From NCBI GenBank assembly GCA_002101205.1, contig LWTM01000075.1, forward strand, positions 1-64,000: DNA of 64,000 nucleotides, read 5' to 3'. Shown piece by piece: positions 49,129-57,227 of this stretch (position 1 is the stretch's first letter; every line of letters starts with the position of its first letter). Source of the DNA: Cycloclasticus sp. symbiont of Poecilosclerida sp. N. Its GTDB lineage: Bacteria > Pseudomonadota > Gammaproteobacteria > Methylococcales > Cycloclasticaceae. Position numbers and translations under genes: made by a program. A model generated the notes under the pieces. The model had not been told where the DNA came from. It was given only the letters and a program-made list of their open reading frames with translations, and ran no database searches.

Positions 49129-50848
49129 TTTTCCTCACCAAAATATCTTCCATCACTAAATATTCCAAATCTGATCCATAGAACATATTTAGTGCATCTG
49201 CCGGAGAGCAAACCATCGGCTCACCACGGCGATTCAGGGATGTATTCAAAACCACCGCATTACCCGTCAGTTTTTCAACTTCGCTAATCAACGAGTAATA
49301 ACGCGGATTTGTTTTTTCAGTCACAATCTGCGCACGCGCTGTGCCATCTTCATGCACAACTTCTGGTATGCGTTCTTTCCAGCTTTCAGCCACATCGAAG
49401 GTAAACGTCATATAGGGGCTGGGATGATCAGTTTGCAAGATATCTTTTGCCACCGTATCTAAAATACTCGGGCAAAATGGTCGCCAACGCTCACGGTATT
49501 TAATTTGCGCGTTAATCCTGTCGGCAACACCTTTACTGCTAGGATTCCCAATAATACTGCGGTTGCCTAATGCACGTGGTCCAAATTCCATACGGCCTTG
49601 AAACCATGAAATAGGGTTACCATCGGCCAATAGCTTGGCGGTATATTCTGTTGTGTTTTCTAACACCTCATATTCAGGCTTATTCGGATGGTCTAAACAC
49701 GATTGAATACACTCGTCATTGCTATATTTAGGGCCTAAGTATACGTGCTCCATTTTTTCGATGCTGTCACCCAAATCGTTCGCGGCATAACTGGCTGCAC
49801 CTATCGCTGTCCCCGCATCGCTCGCAGCTGGCTGAACAAACAGTTCTTTAACATCTGGGCGAGCAATAATACGCTGATTTAATTTCACATTTAGCGCGAC
49901 ACCACCTGCATAACAAAGTTTGCCTGTTTCTTTAAGCGTGTCGCCTAAGTAAGTATCAATTAAGCCTAATGCGACCTTCTCAAGTAACGCTTGAATACTC
50001 GCTGCGTAGTCAATATAAGGATCGTCTATTTCATCTCCTGAACGTTTCGGGCCTAACCAATCAATCAATTTAGGGCTAAAGAAATAACCTTTGCCATCTT
50101 CTTTATAGCGGCGAAGTCCTAAGCAATTTACGAGCTGAGTGTTGACATGGAAATCTTTGCCATCGGTGTCAATCAGTCTTGAAAAATCAAAACGTTTTGG
50201 ATCGCCATAGGGTGCCATCCCCATCACTTTGAATTCCCCATCAAGCATTTCAAAGCCTAAAAACTCGGTCATTGCACCGTAAACGCCACCTAATGAATCT
50301 GGGTCATAAAATTCCTTTATCTTATGGATTTTGCCGTTCTCGCCGTAGCCAAAGAAAGTCGTTGCGTATTCACCCTTGCCATCAATACCAAGAATAGCGG
50401 TTTTTTCTTTAAAGCCGCTCAAATGATAGGCGCTGCTAGCGTGTGCTAAATGGTGTTCAACTGGTACAAATTTAACACGTTGTGAATCAATACCTAAATC
50501 ATCCAGCATTTTCATAACACTTTGGAAGTTTCTTTCATAACGGCGGTTGCCGTTGAATAATGCCATCAATGCTCGATCAGGTGCATACCAATGTCTTTTT
50601 GCATAGTGCCAGCGCGCTGGGCTTTGCAAGCCTATTTTTGCATAGGGAAAAGCAACAACATCAATTTCATCTGGCCGAATACCCGCTGTTTCTAAACAGA
50701 ACTTAGTCGACTCATATGGGAACTTACCTTTCGCGTGTTTATCACGTAAGAAGCGTTCCTCTTCTACCGCTGCGATTAATTTCCCATCAATATATAACGC
50801 AGCAGACGCATCATGGCTTACCGCACCAGAGAGACCCAAAACTTTCAT
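49115..50848 (-). CDS. NodU/CmcH-family carbamoyltransferase
   Basis: The 577-residue enzyme has the N-terminal Kae1-like domain with VEHHLAHASSAYHLSG (metal-binding histidines) and LGIDGKGEYATTF, a CYAGGVALNVKLN stretch, and the C-terminal YrdC-like hallmark QGRMEFGPRALGNRSI. It transfers a carbamoyl group from carbamoyl phosphate to a sugar hydroxyl. In Pseudomonas aeruginosa a family member (WapO) carbamoylates the inner-core heptose of LPS and lies among core kinases, much like the context here. The LPS role is therefore inference. Confidence 0.92.
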   Translation of the reverse strand: MKVLGLSGAVSHDASAALYIDGKLIAAVEEERFLRDKHAKGKFPYESTKFCLETAGIRPDEIDVVAFPYAKIGLQSPARWHYAKRHWYAPDRALMALFNGNRRYERNFQSVMKMLDDLGIDSQRVKFVPVEHHLAHASSAYHLSGFKEKTAILGIDGKGEYATTFFGYGENGKIHKIKEFYDPDSLGGVYGAMTEFLGFEMLDGEFKVMGMAPYGDPKRFDFSRLIDTDGKDFHVNTQLVNCLGLRRYKEDGKGYFFSPKLIDWLGPKRSGDEIDDPYIDYAASIQALLEKVALGLIDTYLGDTLKETGKLCYAGGVALNVKLNQRIIARPDVKELFVQPAASDAGTAIGAASYAANDLGDSIEKMEHVYLGPKYSNDECIQSCLDHPNKPEYEVLENTTEYTAKLLADGNPISWFQGRMEFGPRALGNRSIIGNPSSKGVADRINAQIKYRERWRPFCPSILDTVAKDILQTDHPSPYMTFTFDVAESWKERIPEVVHEDGTARAQIVTEKTNPRYYSLISEVEKLTGNAVVLNTSLNRRGEPMVCSPADALNMFYGSDLEYLVMEDILVRKIKPE

Positions 50849-51017
50849 AAATATCCTATGACAAACTTTACTACGCTATTCAAGGCGTAAATTTATTGAT
50901 GTATTTTACAAGGTTCAACAAACTCTAATGATAATTTTATCCCAGCACACAATCATTTTGGCCTAGCGCAACTACTTTTTCCTATTATTCAGCTTGCCCC
51001 ATAATCGCTTAGAACGC

Positions 51018-51669
51018 TTACTTAGAATTTATTCCTTTTGGTGTGTTTTGAAAAAAAACCAATTTATCATCATCACTCCAGCTATTTGAATGACGCAAAA
51101 GTGTGTCTAAGTCTCTAAAAACTGCCCGTTTCTTACAAACTAGCTTTTTAGCTTTTTTCAAATCTATAACACGCAAGTGAACATCATTATTAGGTAAACT
51201 TTTGGAAAATATGTGTTCCAGATAAAAGCAATCATGTTGAAAATTATGTTGATGCATCGCTTGTATCAAAGATGCTATTTTCTTAAAAAGTACCACCTTT
51301 TGTTGTGTGTTCGCAAGTAACTTCCCGCCTATTTGATAGTCACCCGATGACAGCGGCATATAGCCCACTAGTTCTTCCGTCATAATGCAGGCACGCTGAT
51401 GTCCACCCGCTTTCCATTGATTGAAAGCCATCAGATCCAATGATGAAATATCGCGCTCTTGAAACGCCCGAATAACCTCAAACTCTCTCGAAAAAGTAGG
51501 TGTCCCTTGTATTGGGTGACAAAGCGTTCTCGTTACATGACTTTCTTGACGTTTAAGAAATACGCCAACTTTTCCTCCTAGTGGTAACCCTAATTCAATT
51601 CGAGAAACACCACTCCAACCGCCACGACAGTAATTAGGCTCTTCAAACCATTCTGCTTCAAGTGCTCAT
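51018..51669 (-). pseudogene. InaA/WaaP-type LPS kinase with an N-terminal frameshift
   Basis: From about 51659 to 51018 one frame gives a full kinase of the InaA type. It begins AEWFEEPNYCRGGWSGVSRI, has VGVFLKRQESH (ATP-binding Lys) and CHPIQGTPTFSREF, then HNFQHDCFYLEHIF and VRVIDLKKAKK. The natural ATG is at 51669 (MST), but the frame hits TGA at once. Removing one T restores MSTEAEWFEEP. As sequenced, only a shortened protein from 51440 (140 residues) could be made. It is either a recent frameshift or an assembly error. Confidence 0.75.
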
Positions 51670-51764
51670 ATTTTCTCATGCGAATCTAAGTTATTAAAAA
51701 CGAGTATGTCTCACCCTTTTTCCTAATATATAATGCATTACTCACTCATTAGTCTGTGCATTGA

Positions 51765-52582
51765 ATGTCGTCTAAAAACCCATTATATCGGTATATATTT
51801 CACGGTACTCGATTAAATATTGCGCCTGAGGCACAACGGCCCTTACAAGCTGTGGGGCTAAATAACGCCAGTCTATGGGGTTCATTTAAAGAAGGCGTGG
51901 TCTTATCTCAGGGAACAACCACTTGTCTAAGAGTACCCCTTCCAAACAGTGACAAATGTATTTACTTTAAGCGTTACCACTATACAAAGAACCTTTGGGA
52001 GTTCTTCCTCCGGCGTAGCAAAGCCGCTAACGAGCTAGTCAATTACCAACGTTTTAAGGCTATAGGCATCCCTACCTTGGATACCTTAGCTTTATACGAA
52101 GAACGTTTTTTGGGACGGCTGAACATCGCCTGCATTGTGACGAAGGAGCTAAAAAACACTACCCGAGTTGACCATTTCTATACTGATGTTCTTCTAAAAA
52201 TGCCCCTGATGAATACCAAACTACTCTCAATCAAATTAAAGAAAAGCTTTTCGAACAAATAAGGCACGCACACCGTTCTGGTGTTTTTCACTTAGATCTA
52301 AAGTGGCGAAATATTTTAATTCAGCAAAAAGACAACGAATACACACCTATTTGGATAGACTGCCCTCGCGGGGTTCAACGGCATTTCTTTAATTACCGAT
52401 TAAAAGTTGCCGATTTAAGCGGCTTAACCCGCACAGCACTTAACTTTTTTTCAACTCAACAACTCTATCGAATGCTGCATTTGTACCTTGGCGAATCCGT
52501 AACTAAGAAGGAGGCAAGGAAATTATTCTTTGAGATAAAAAAACACCTAGAGCGAAGGCCACCTAAAGCCTGGCGCAACTAA
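51765..52582 (+). pseudogene. WaaP-type LPS core kinase with a mid-gene frameshift
   Basis: The first 145 residues from 51765 have the kinase N-lobe (IYFKRYHYTKNLWEFF, NELVNYQRFKAIGIPTLDTL). Near 52196-52200 an A-run has five A where six would keep the frame (LLKNAPDEYQTTL). After that shift the second half reads RHAHRSGVFHLDLKWRNILI (catalytic HLD and N) and WIDCPRG, ending PPKAWRN at 52582. Both halves are well conserved, so the loss is recent or an assembly error. The family phosphorylates inner-core heptose. Confidence 0.75.
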
Positions 52583-52887
52583 CCCTTTATTGGTTTTGAG
52601 CTAAGTTGCTGTCCTTTAGTAACAAAGGTGCCACAGCGAACGGCATGGCACTTAAGCACTGCACTTAAACTTCCACCCGAATAAGCTTTAATAAAATGAT
52701 TGGTATGACTCATGCCTCTAACAAACTTATTTTGGCCATGATGCACTCTAAAACACTTCTTATAACCAAAATCTACAAGTCCGTTATAACCGTGCCTACC
52801 ATCAAAATGAATAACGCTATTGATGTCGGTCTTTCCCCATATAATCCGCTGTAACGTTGATACTGAGCAGTTTGGGGAAATAGACAA
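52579..52887 (-). pseudogene. IS1595-family transposase fragment
   Basis: The 102-residue frame contains STLQRIIWGKTDINSVIHFD, GRHGYNGLVDFGYKKCFRVH and FVRGMSHTNHF, which match the DDE core of IS1595 transposases (SVIHSDGWRGYNGLVD). The INGIE-FW part has been lost and the tail is unrelated. It lies between the frameshifted WaaP gene and the CsgG-type operon and differs from the IS1595 copy at 2982. Confidence 0.65.
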
Positions 52888-52930
52888 TATTAGATCAACT
52901 AAAAACCTACGCCCCTACATCTGTCAGGGT

Positions 52931-53671
52931 TTATTGTCCAACATGATTGAGGATTATCGTAGGAAATTCATTACCGTCAACTTCGAGTCCACGTATTTTT
53001 ACAGTTTGAATGATATTATCGGCATTGGTAGTATCCCCATTTATACTATTGATACGCATATCACTGCGGTTGGAAGACCCGTTTTCTACAGACAAGCGAC
53101 CACTCAAATCTAACGTTTGAGTGATGACTCCGCTATAACGATCCGCCTTCATGTAATTAACTGCCTGGATATTACCCGCAGGCGTAGTTGCCGATTTCAT
53201 CAAGCTTACGGACACCCCTGTAACGGCTTGCGTTGCATCGCTAATGATGCCACCTGCCTCCGCATAGTTAAGAGCCTGAACATTGCCGCTACCCGTTACA
53301 TTTTGAGTCAGCTTCGCGCTGCTGAAATCCTCAACGGTTTGTTCTAACTGAATTATTGATGGGGCAGAAGCGAGATTGACGGTCTGCACAGTGGAATTTG
53401 TTGAACCGCTTTGCGTTAAAGTGACACTAGTCGCGGCAAAGGTGGCTTTTTGGGTGACAGAGGATAACGAATCGCCTTGCCCAATTACGTCAACCACTTG
53501 ACGGCTAAGTACGCTACCGTTAACCGCTTGACGGGAAGAGGTTGTATTTTCTTGCTTCATGTCAAATTTCGGAGAGGCTATGCTGACGGTTTGCATAACC
53601 TGCCAGTCGGCAGCAAGTACGCTTTGAGATGCGGGAATTAAAATAAACAATAAAGCAACTATTTTACGCAT
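52931..53671 (-). CDS. Secreted NxQAxN-repeat protein, third paralogue
   Basis: The 246-residue protein has a signal peptide ending SVLA and then ADWQVMQTVSIASPK. It shares with the two larger paralogues the N-terminal cap (ADWxxxQ, then SRQAVNGSVL). Repeat-like units follow: STVQTVNLA, GNVQALNYAEAGG, GNIQAVNYMKADR. It has fewer repeats than the paralogues and no QFGxFAG ending. I infer a minor subunit, nucleator or cap of a secreted fibre. It lies 18 bases after the CsgG-type gene, at the end of the operon. Confidence 0.8.
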   Translation of the reverse strand: MRKIVALLFILIPASQSVLAADWQVMQTVSIASPKFDMKQENTTSSRQAVNGSVLSRQVVDVIGQGDSLSSVTQKATFAATSVTLTQSGSTNSTVQTVNLASAPSIIQLEQTVEDFSSAKLTQNVTGSGNVQALNYAEAGGIISDATQAVTGVSVSLMKSATTPAGNIQAVNYMKADRYSGVITQTLDLSGRLSVENGSSNRSDMRINSINGDTTNADNIIQTVKIRGLEVDGNEFPTIILNHVGQ

Positions 53672-53689
53672 GTCTATATTCGTTTCTAT

Positions 53690-55429
53690 TTAAAAAGTTT
53701 GTTTGCTGACGTAACCTTTTTCGCCAGTAATTCTCTCCAGATTTACACTTGTTTCTTTAGCCGTCTCTTTTTTGGTATAAGGGCCTAGCCAGATTTGGGT
53801 GGCTTTTCCTAAGCCGCTTGGCACTATCGAATAGTTCGGCTTGTACCCAGCGGCATTCAGCTGTTTTGACACAGCCGCAACACTTTTGCTGTTGACGAAT
53901 ATACCGACGGCAACTTGCCACTGCGCAGCGTCATCAGCATTGGCTTGCGTTTCCTCTTGCTCGGTCTGCGCAATGCGCGTTGCATCTTCATTTTGTTCAG
54001 GCGCTTGCGTTGCTACTTGCTCGGCCTGCGCAATGCGCGTTGCATCTTCGTTTTGTTCAGGTGCTTGCGTTGCTACTTGCTCGGCTTGCGCAATGCGCGT
54101 TGCATCTTCGTTTTGTTCAGGCGCTTGCGTTGCTGCTTGCTCGGCCTGCGCAATGCGCGTTGCATCTTCGTTTTGTTCAGGCGCTTGCGTTGCTACTTGC
54201 TCGGCCTGCGCAATGCGCGTTGCATCTTCGTTTTGTTCAGGTGCTTGCGTTGCTGCTTGCTCGGCCTGCGCAATGCGCGTTGCATCTTCGTTTTGTTCAG
54301 GTGCTTGCGTTGCTACTTGCTCGGCCTGCGCAATGCGCGTTGCATCTTCGTTTTGTTCGGGTAAAGCCTTTAAAAGAGATGCGGGTGCTGCTACGGATGT
54401 TGGCTCTTGGGTTGGCACTCCTGCTGGCAAGGGCTCAGGTGCTTTCAGTTGCTGTACGGCAACAGCGCTTGGCAGTGATTTTTTAGCTTGTTGATTACGA
54501 GAATCACGACCCAACGCTTGTTTTTCATTGGTATCAAAACAGGGAGAAAAATCCACCATGCTACCAAAAGCATTATCTAAAATCCAAATCGCCCCTGCTT
54601 CCAACAATATTTGTTGGGCGGCGTGCACCGTTTCCACTCTAACATCAGTGTTGGAAAATCCATAGTAAAAATCACTGATAGCAACCCGGAAACGCGCCGT
54701 TTTACTATTGCTATAAAATTTCAAATCAAACCCTTCGGTGCCCACTACGGTATTCGTTTTGGGATCAATAATATTCACCACCAGAGTTATCGATCTTTCC
54801 GATCCCGACTTGCCGCGGTCAATAGAAGCCGATTGCTCCTCTTCAGAGCTACCCCGATAACCAGCATTTTGTCCATAACCTTTTGAACGGATATGTGAGC
54901 TATCGTAACGCGTGAATGCGCCATCAATAATCAATGGCATAACCGTCTTGACTGCCGGCATTCCCTTTGACTGCCGGTTGGCGTTAGTAAAAGCCGTCAA
55001 CATTGACAGGTAGGTGTTTAGATCTTTTGTGGAAGGCAGACCAAAACGGTTTATGCCGATTTGCTCATTATTAGTCTGTTCAAACAAGAGAGGAAATCGA
55101 TCCATTACTAGACCGTAACGCGGTTTGGTATGTGCGGTTAGTATGCTAATCATTTGAACCCGACCGGCATCCGCTAATGGACCATCATAGTCGCTGTTAA
55201 CCGTGCCATCGGCAATATCGCGCACCAGAAAAGCATAGGCGCCTAGATTATTTGCCATGTTTTTCTCCAACTCGCTACCAAGGCATTGCAAGGCTTCGGT
55301 CATGTTTGTTTTGGTTTTGGTGGGGGATGAATCGAAGTCAGTATCAAGGCTAAAGCGCGAGTAACTGGAGCAACTGGACACCGCTAGGGCGACACCAATG
55401 ATAAACAGGCTGGTCAGGAACTTGTTCAT
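53690..55429 (-). CDS. CsgG/HfaB-type export lipoprotein with repeat region and SPOR domain
   Basis: The start at 55429 (MNKFLTSLFIIGVALAVSSC) gives a lipoprotein of 579 residues; an upstream Met would add 52 residues overlapping the previous gene. Residues about 40-320 resemble the CsgG/HfaB curli-secretin family (MTEALQCLGSELEKN, VMPLIIDGAFTRYDSSHI, SITLVVNIIDPKTNTVVGTE). Residues about 357-490 are seven near-identical 20-residue repeats (APEQNEDATRIAQAEQ). Residues about 497-577 are a SPOR domain (WQVAVGIFVNSKSVAAVSKQ), known to bind denuded peptidoglycan. CsgG forms the outer-membrane channel for curli subunits; the SPOR fusion is unusual. Confidence 0.85.
   Translation of the reverse strand: MNKFLTSLFIIGVALAVSSCSSYSRFSLDTDFDSSPTKTKTNMTEALQCLGSELEKNMANNLGAYAFLVRDIADGTVNSDYDGPLADAGRVQMISILTAHTKPRYGLVMDRFPLLFEQTNNEQIGINRFGLPSTKDLNTYLSMLTAFTNANRQSKGMPAVKTVMPLIIDGAFTRYDSSHIRSKGYGQNAGYRGSSEEEQSASIDRGKSGSERSITLVVNIIDPKTNTVVGTEGFDLKFYSNSKTARFRVAISDFYYGFSNTDVRVETVHAAQQILLEAGAIWILDNAFGSMVDFSPCFDTNEKQALGRDSRNQQAKKSLPSAVAVQQLKAPEPLPAGVPTQEPTSVAAPASLLKALPEQNEDATRIAQAEQVATQAPEQNEDATRIAQAEQAATQAPEQNEDATRIAQAEQVATQAPEQNEDATRIAQAEQAATQAPEQNEDATRIAQAEQVATQAPEQNEDATRIAQAEQVATQAPEQNEDATRIAQTEQEETQANADDAAQWQVAVGIFVNSKSVAAVSKQLNAAGYKPNYSIVPSGLGKATQIWLGPYTKKETAKETSVNLERITGEKGYVSKQTF
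53958..54360 (-). repeat. Seven tandem 60-bp coding repeats
   Basis: The unit begins GCTTGCGTTGCTACTTGCTC on the plus strand and encodes 20 residues on the minus strand. Six units (54001-54360) are nearly identical, differing at two or three positions, and the seventh at the 53958 side is diverged. Because the unit has no stop in any frame, all plus-strand frames are also open here; they are shadows. Confidence 0.95.
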
Positions 55430-55433
55430 GAAA

Positions 55434-55910
55434 CTAATTGCAGTTGCGAAAATCGACTTGTTCAATAAATACATAGCTATCTCCCGGTCCTTGGTTAGCA
55501 AAAACCGCACATTTGGGGTTCTTGATATTGTCCACATAAAAAGTCTGGCCTCTGGAATCAATGACTTGAAAGCCACCCTTTCCATAGACTCTGTCGCTGC
55601 TTTCGGCTATAGCGGCACTAGTGCCACTGTCTGGGGTGACCTCGGATACTGCGCGTCGCCGTCCAAGGACACTGCCTACAATCAAATTATCAGTAGATAA
55701 AAAATCTAAACTTTCACCTGCTTCTGAAATTAACTTGGAATTTTGCACTTGACCGTAACTAAAAGACGGTCGTTTTACTGATGGAATGTTGCTCCAGCCA
55801 GGCCTGTATTCTCGAAATTCAAGTTCTTGTGCAACAGAAAACGAAGCATAACCCACCAGCAGCGTGGCAATCAACAAGTTCGTGGTCAATAATTTCGTGT
55901 CTGACAACAT
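55434..55910 (-). CDS. Small secreted protein, possible HfaA- or CsgF-like partner
   Basis: The 158-residue protein has a signal peptide (LLTTNLLIATLLVGYASFSV, then AQ). The mature part contains PSFSYGQVQNSKLISEAGES, VYGKGGFQVIDSRGQTFYVD and a C-terminal Cys pair (PKCAVF ... FRNCN) that could form a disulfide. I do not recognise a named family. It ends four bases before the CsgG-type gene, like HfaA before HfaB in Caulobacter or the accessory factors beside CsgG, so I infer a periplasmic or surface partner of the channel. Confidence 0.8.
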   Translation of the reverse strand: MLSDTKLLTTNLLIATLLVGYASFSVAQELEFREYRPGWSNIPSVKRPSFSYGQVQNSKLISEAGESLDFLSTDNLIVGSVLGRRRAVSEVTPDSGTSAAIAESSDRVYGKGGFQVIDSRGQTFYVDNIKNPKCAVFANQGPGDSYVFIEQVDFRNCN

Positions 55911-55965
55911 TCTAAGTCTCTGTTTTATAAGTTAAAATAGCGGGATAGCAAGGATATTAGGCTCA

Positions 55966-57153
55966 CTACCGCCGCAGACCGGCAAAATTACCAAACTGAC
56001 CCGATGTGGTAGCTACTCTTTGATCCATGCTAAACGCTCCTGAGGCAGTCAACGATTGACGAGCTTGCGTAGCAGCCGAACCGCCTGTCTTATCTGTTAT
56101 TGCGTTGAGTGCTTGCAGGCTGTCAACCACCCCCCCCGTCTGGGTCATAGTCATAGTTCCTTCGGTGCTGAACACTTGATGGTCTGTTAGATCAGTTATG
56201 GCACCTTGGCCAATATCAATCAAGTTGCCTGCTTGAACCAGTTCACTGACGGTGGGGCCTGCGAAGGGGCTCATGGTAAACACATTATCCCTCGATGAGC
56301 CAGTAAATGTTTGGCTAATTTCAACTATGACTGATCCTGTTCCATCGGTCCTAGCCATATTGCCCGCTTGGATATTGCTAGAGCCGGTGCCAACCAGGTT
56401 AAAAAAGCCTAAACTAGAGTTAAGGAAGGAAAATGTTTGCCTCAAATCAGTAATACTACCAAGAGAATCAACCATATTGCCAGCCTGGACATTACCACTG
56501 GCGGCGTTTCTACTGCTCAACGTAAGCCCATTCGCCCCCGTATGGTCGAAACTTTGAACTAACGTGTCAACAGTCCCGGACGAGTTGGCAGTGGTATCCG
56601 CCAAGTTCAGTGCTTGAACATTGTTAGTGTTCGAGCCTATCTCTTGCCCTAAATTGATTTCATTAGTTATGGTCAATTCTTGTGCTGCATTTACTATATT
56701 CCCAGTTGAACTGGTTACCATGACGTTGCCACCTTGAACATTATTGCCAGCGCCCGCTTTTTGAGTCATCAGAAGTACGCCAGTCATCACGCCTGTTTGC
56801 CTTACTAAGCCAGTAGCACCAGTAGCACCAATATTCCTGGCGGCGATGTGGTTGATCGCTTGACTAGACCCGACTGTCGTTTGACCATCCTGGTTCATGT
56901 CAAGCGCTCTTGCCAATATGGGAGCAGTCTGCGAGCCGGATACTAAGTCATCCTCAGCACCGTTAAGCACAACGCCGTTAATCGCCTGTCTGCTGTTTGA
57001 TACGGCAGTCGTTACGCCTTGGTCAAGACTCAACTGCGTTAGATTGGTAGTGGTTATGTCCGCACTTTGCGTAATCGTCCAATCAGCCGCCAGCGAGTTG
57101 AAAGAGGCGGTTACGAATCCTGCGACAATAATTATTTTCAATAAGTTTTTCAT
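55966..57153 (-). CDS. Secreted NxQAxN-repeat protein, second paralogue
   Basis: The 395-residue protein has a signal peptide (MKNLLKIIIVAGFVTASFNS, LAA) and begins ADWTITQSADI. It then has SRQAINGVVLN and eight or so units of about 35-40 residues centred on N(V/I)QA(L/G)N, each with a second Gln further on (for example NVQALNLADTTANSSG ... LVQSF; NIQAGNMARTDG ... ISQTF). The C-terminus is QFGNFAGLRR. The regular Gln/Asn ladder resembles curlin repeats and suggests a beta-solenoid or amyloid-like fold; this is inference. It lies 56 bases before the small secreted gene. Confidence 0.85.
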   Translation of the reverse strand: MKNLLKIIIVAGFVTASFNSLAADWTITQSADITTTNLTQLSLDQGVTTAVSNSRQAINGVVLNGAEDDLVSGSQTAPILARALDMNQDGQTTVGSSQAINHIAARNIGATGATGLVRQTGVMTGVLLMTQKAGAGNNVQGGNVMVTSSTGNIVNAAQELTITNEINLGQEIGSNTNNVQALNLADTTANSSGTVDTLVQSFDHTGANGLTLSSRNAASGNVQAGNMVDSLGSITDLRQTFSFLNSSLGFFNLVGTGSSNIQAGNMARTDGTGSVIVEISQTFTGSSRDNVFTMSPFAGPTVSELVQAGNLIDIGQGAITDLTDHQVFSTEGTMTMTQTGGVVDSLQALNAITDKTGGSAATQARQSLTASGAFSMDQRVATTSGQFGNFAGLRR

Positions 57154-57227
57154 TTTTGCTAGTATCCCCTTGACGTGGAAGCTTAGATTATTTGTTTTAT
57201 AAGTTTAAATATCGGATGATCAGTGTA

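Noticed and set aside
53841-54494. Three overlapping plus-strand reading frames rich in Cys/Arg/Leu/Ala
   Set aside because: They are the antisense of the 60-bp repeat array. The repeat length is a multiple of three and the unit has no stop in any frame, so all frames stay open by construction. No RBS or signal supports them.
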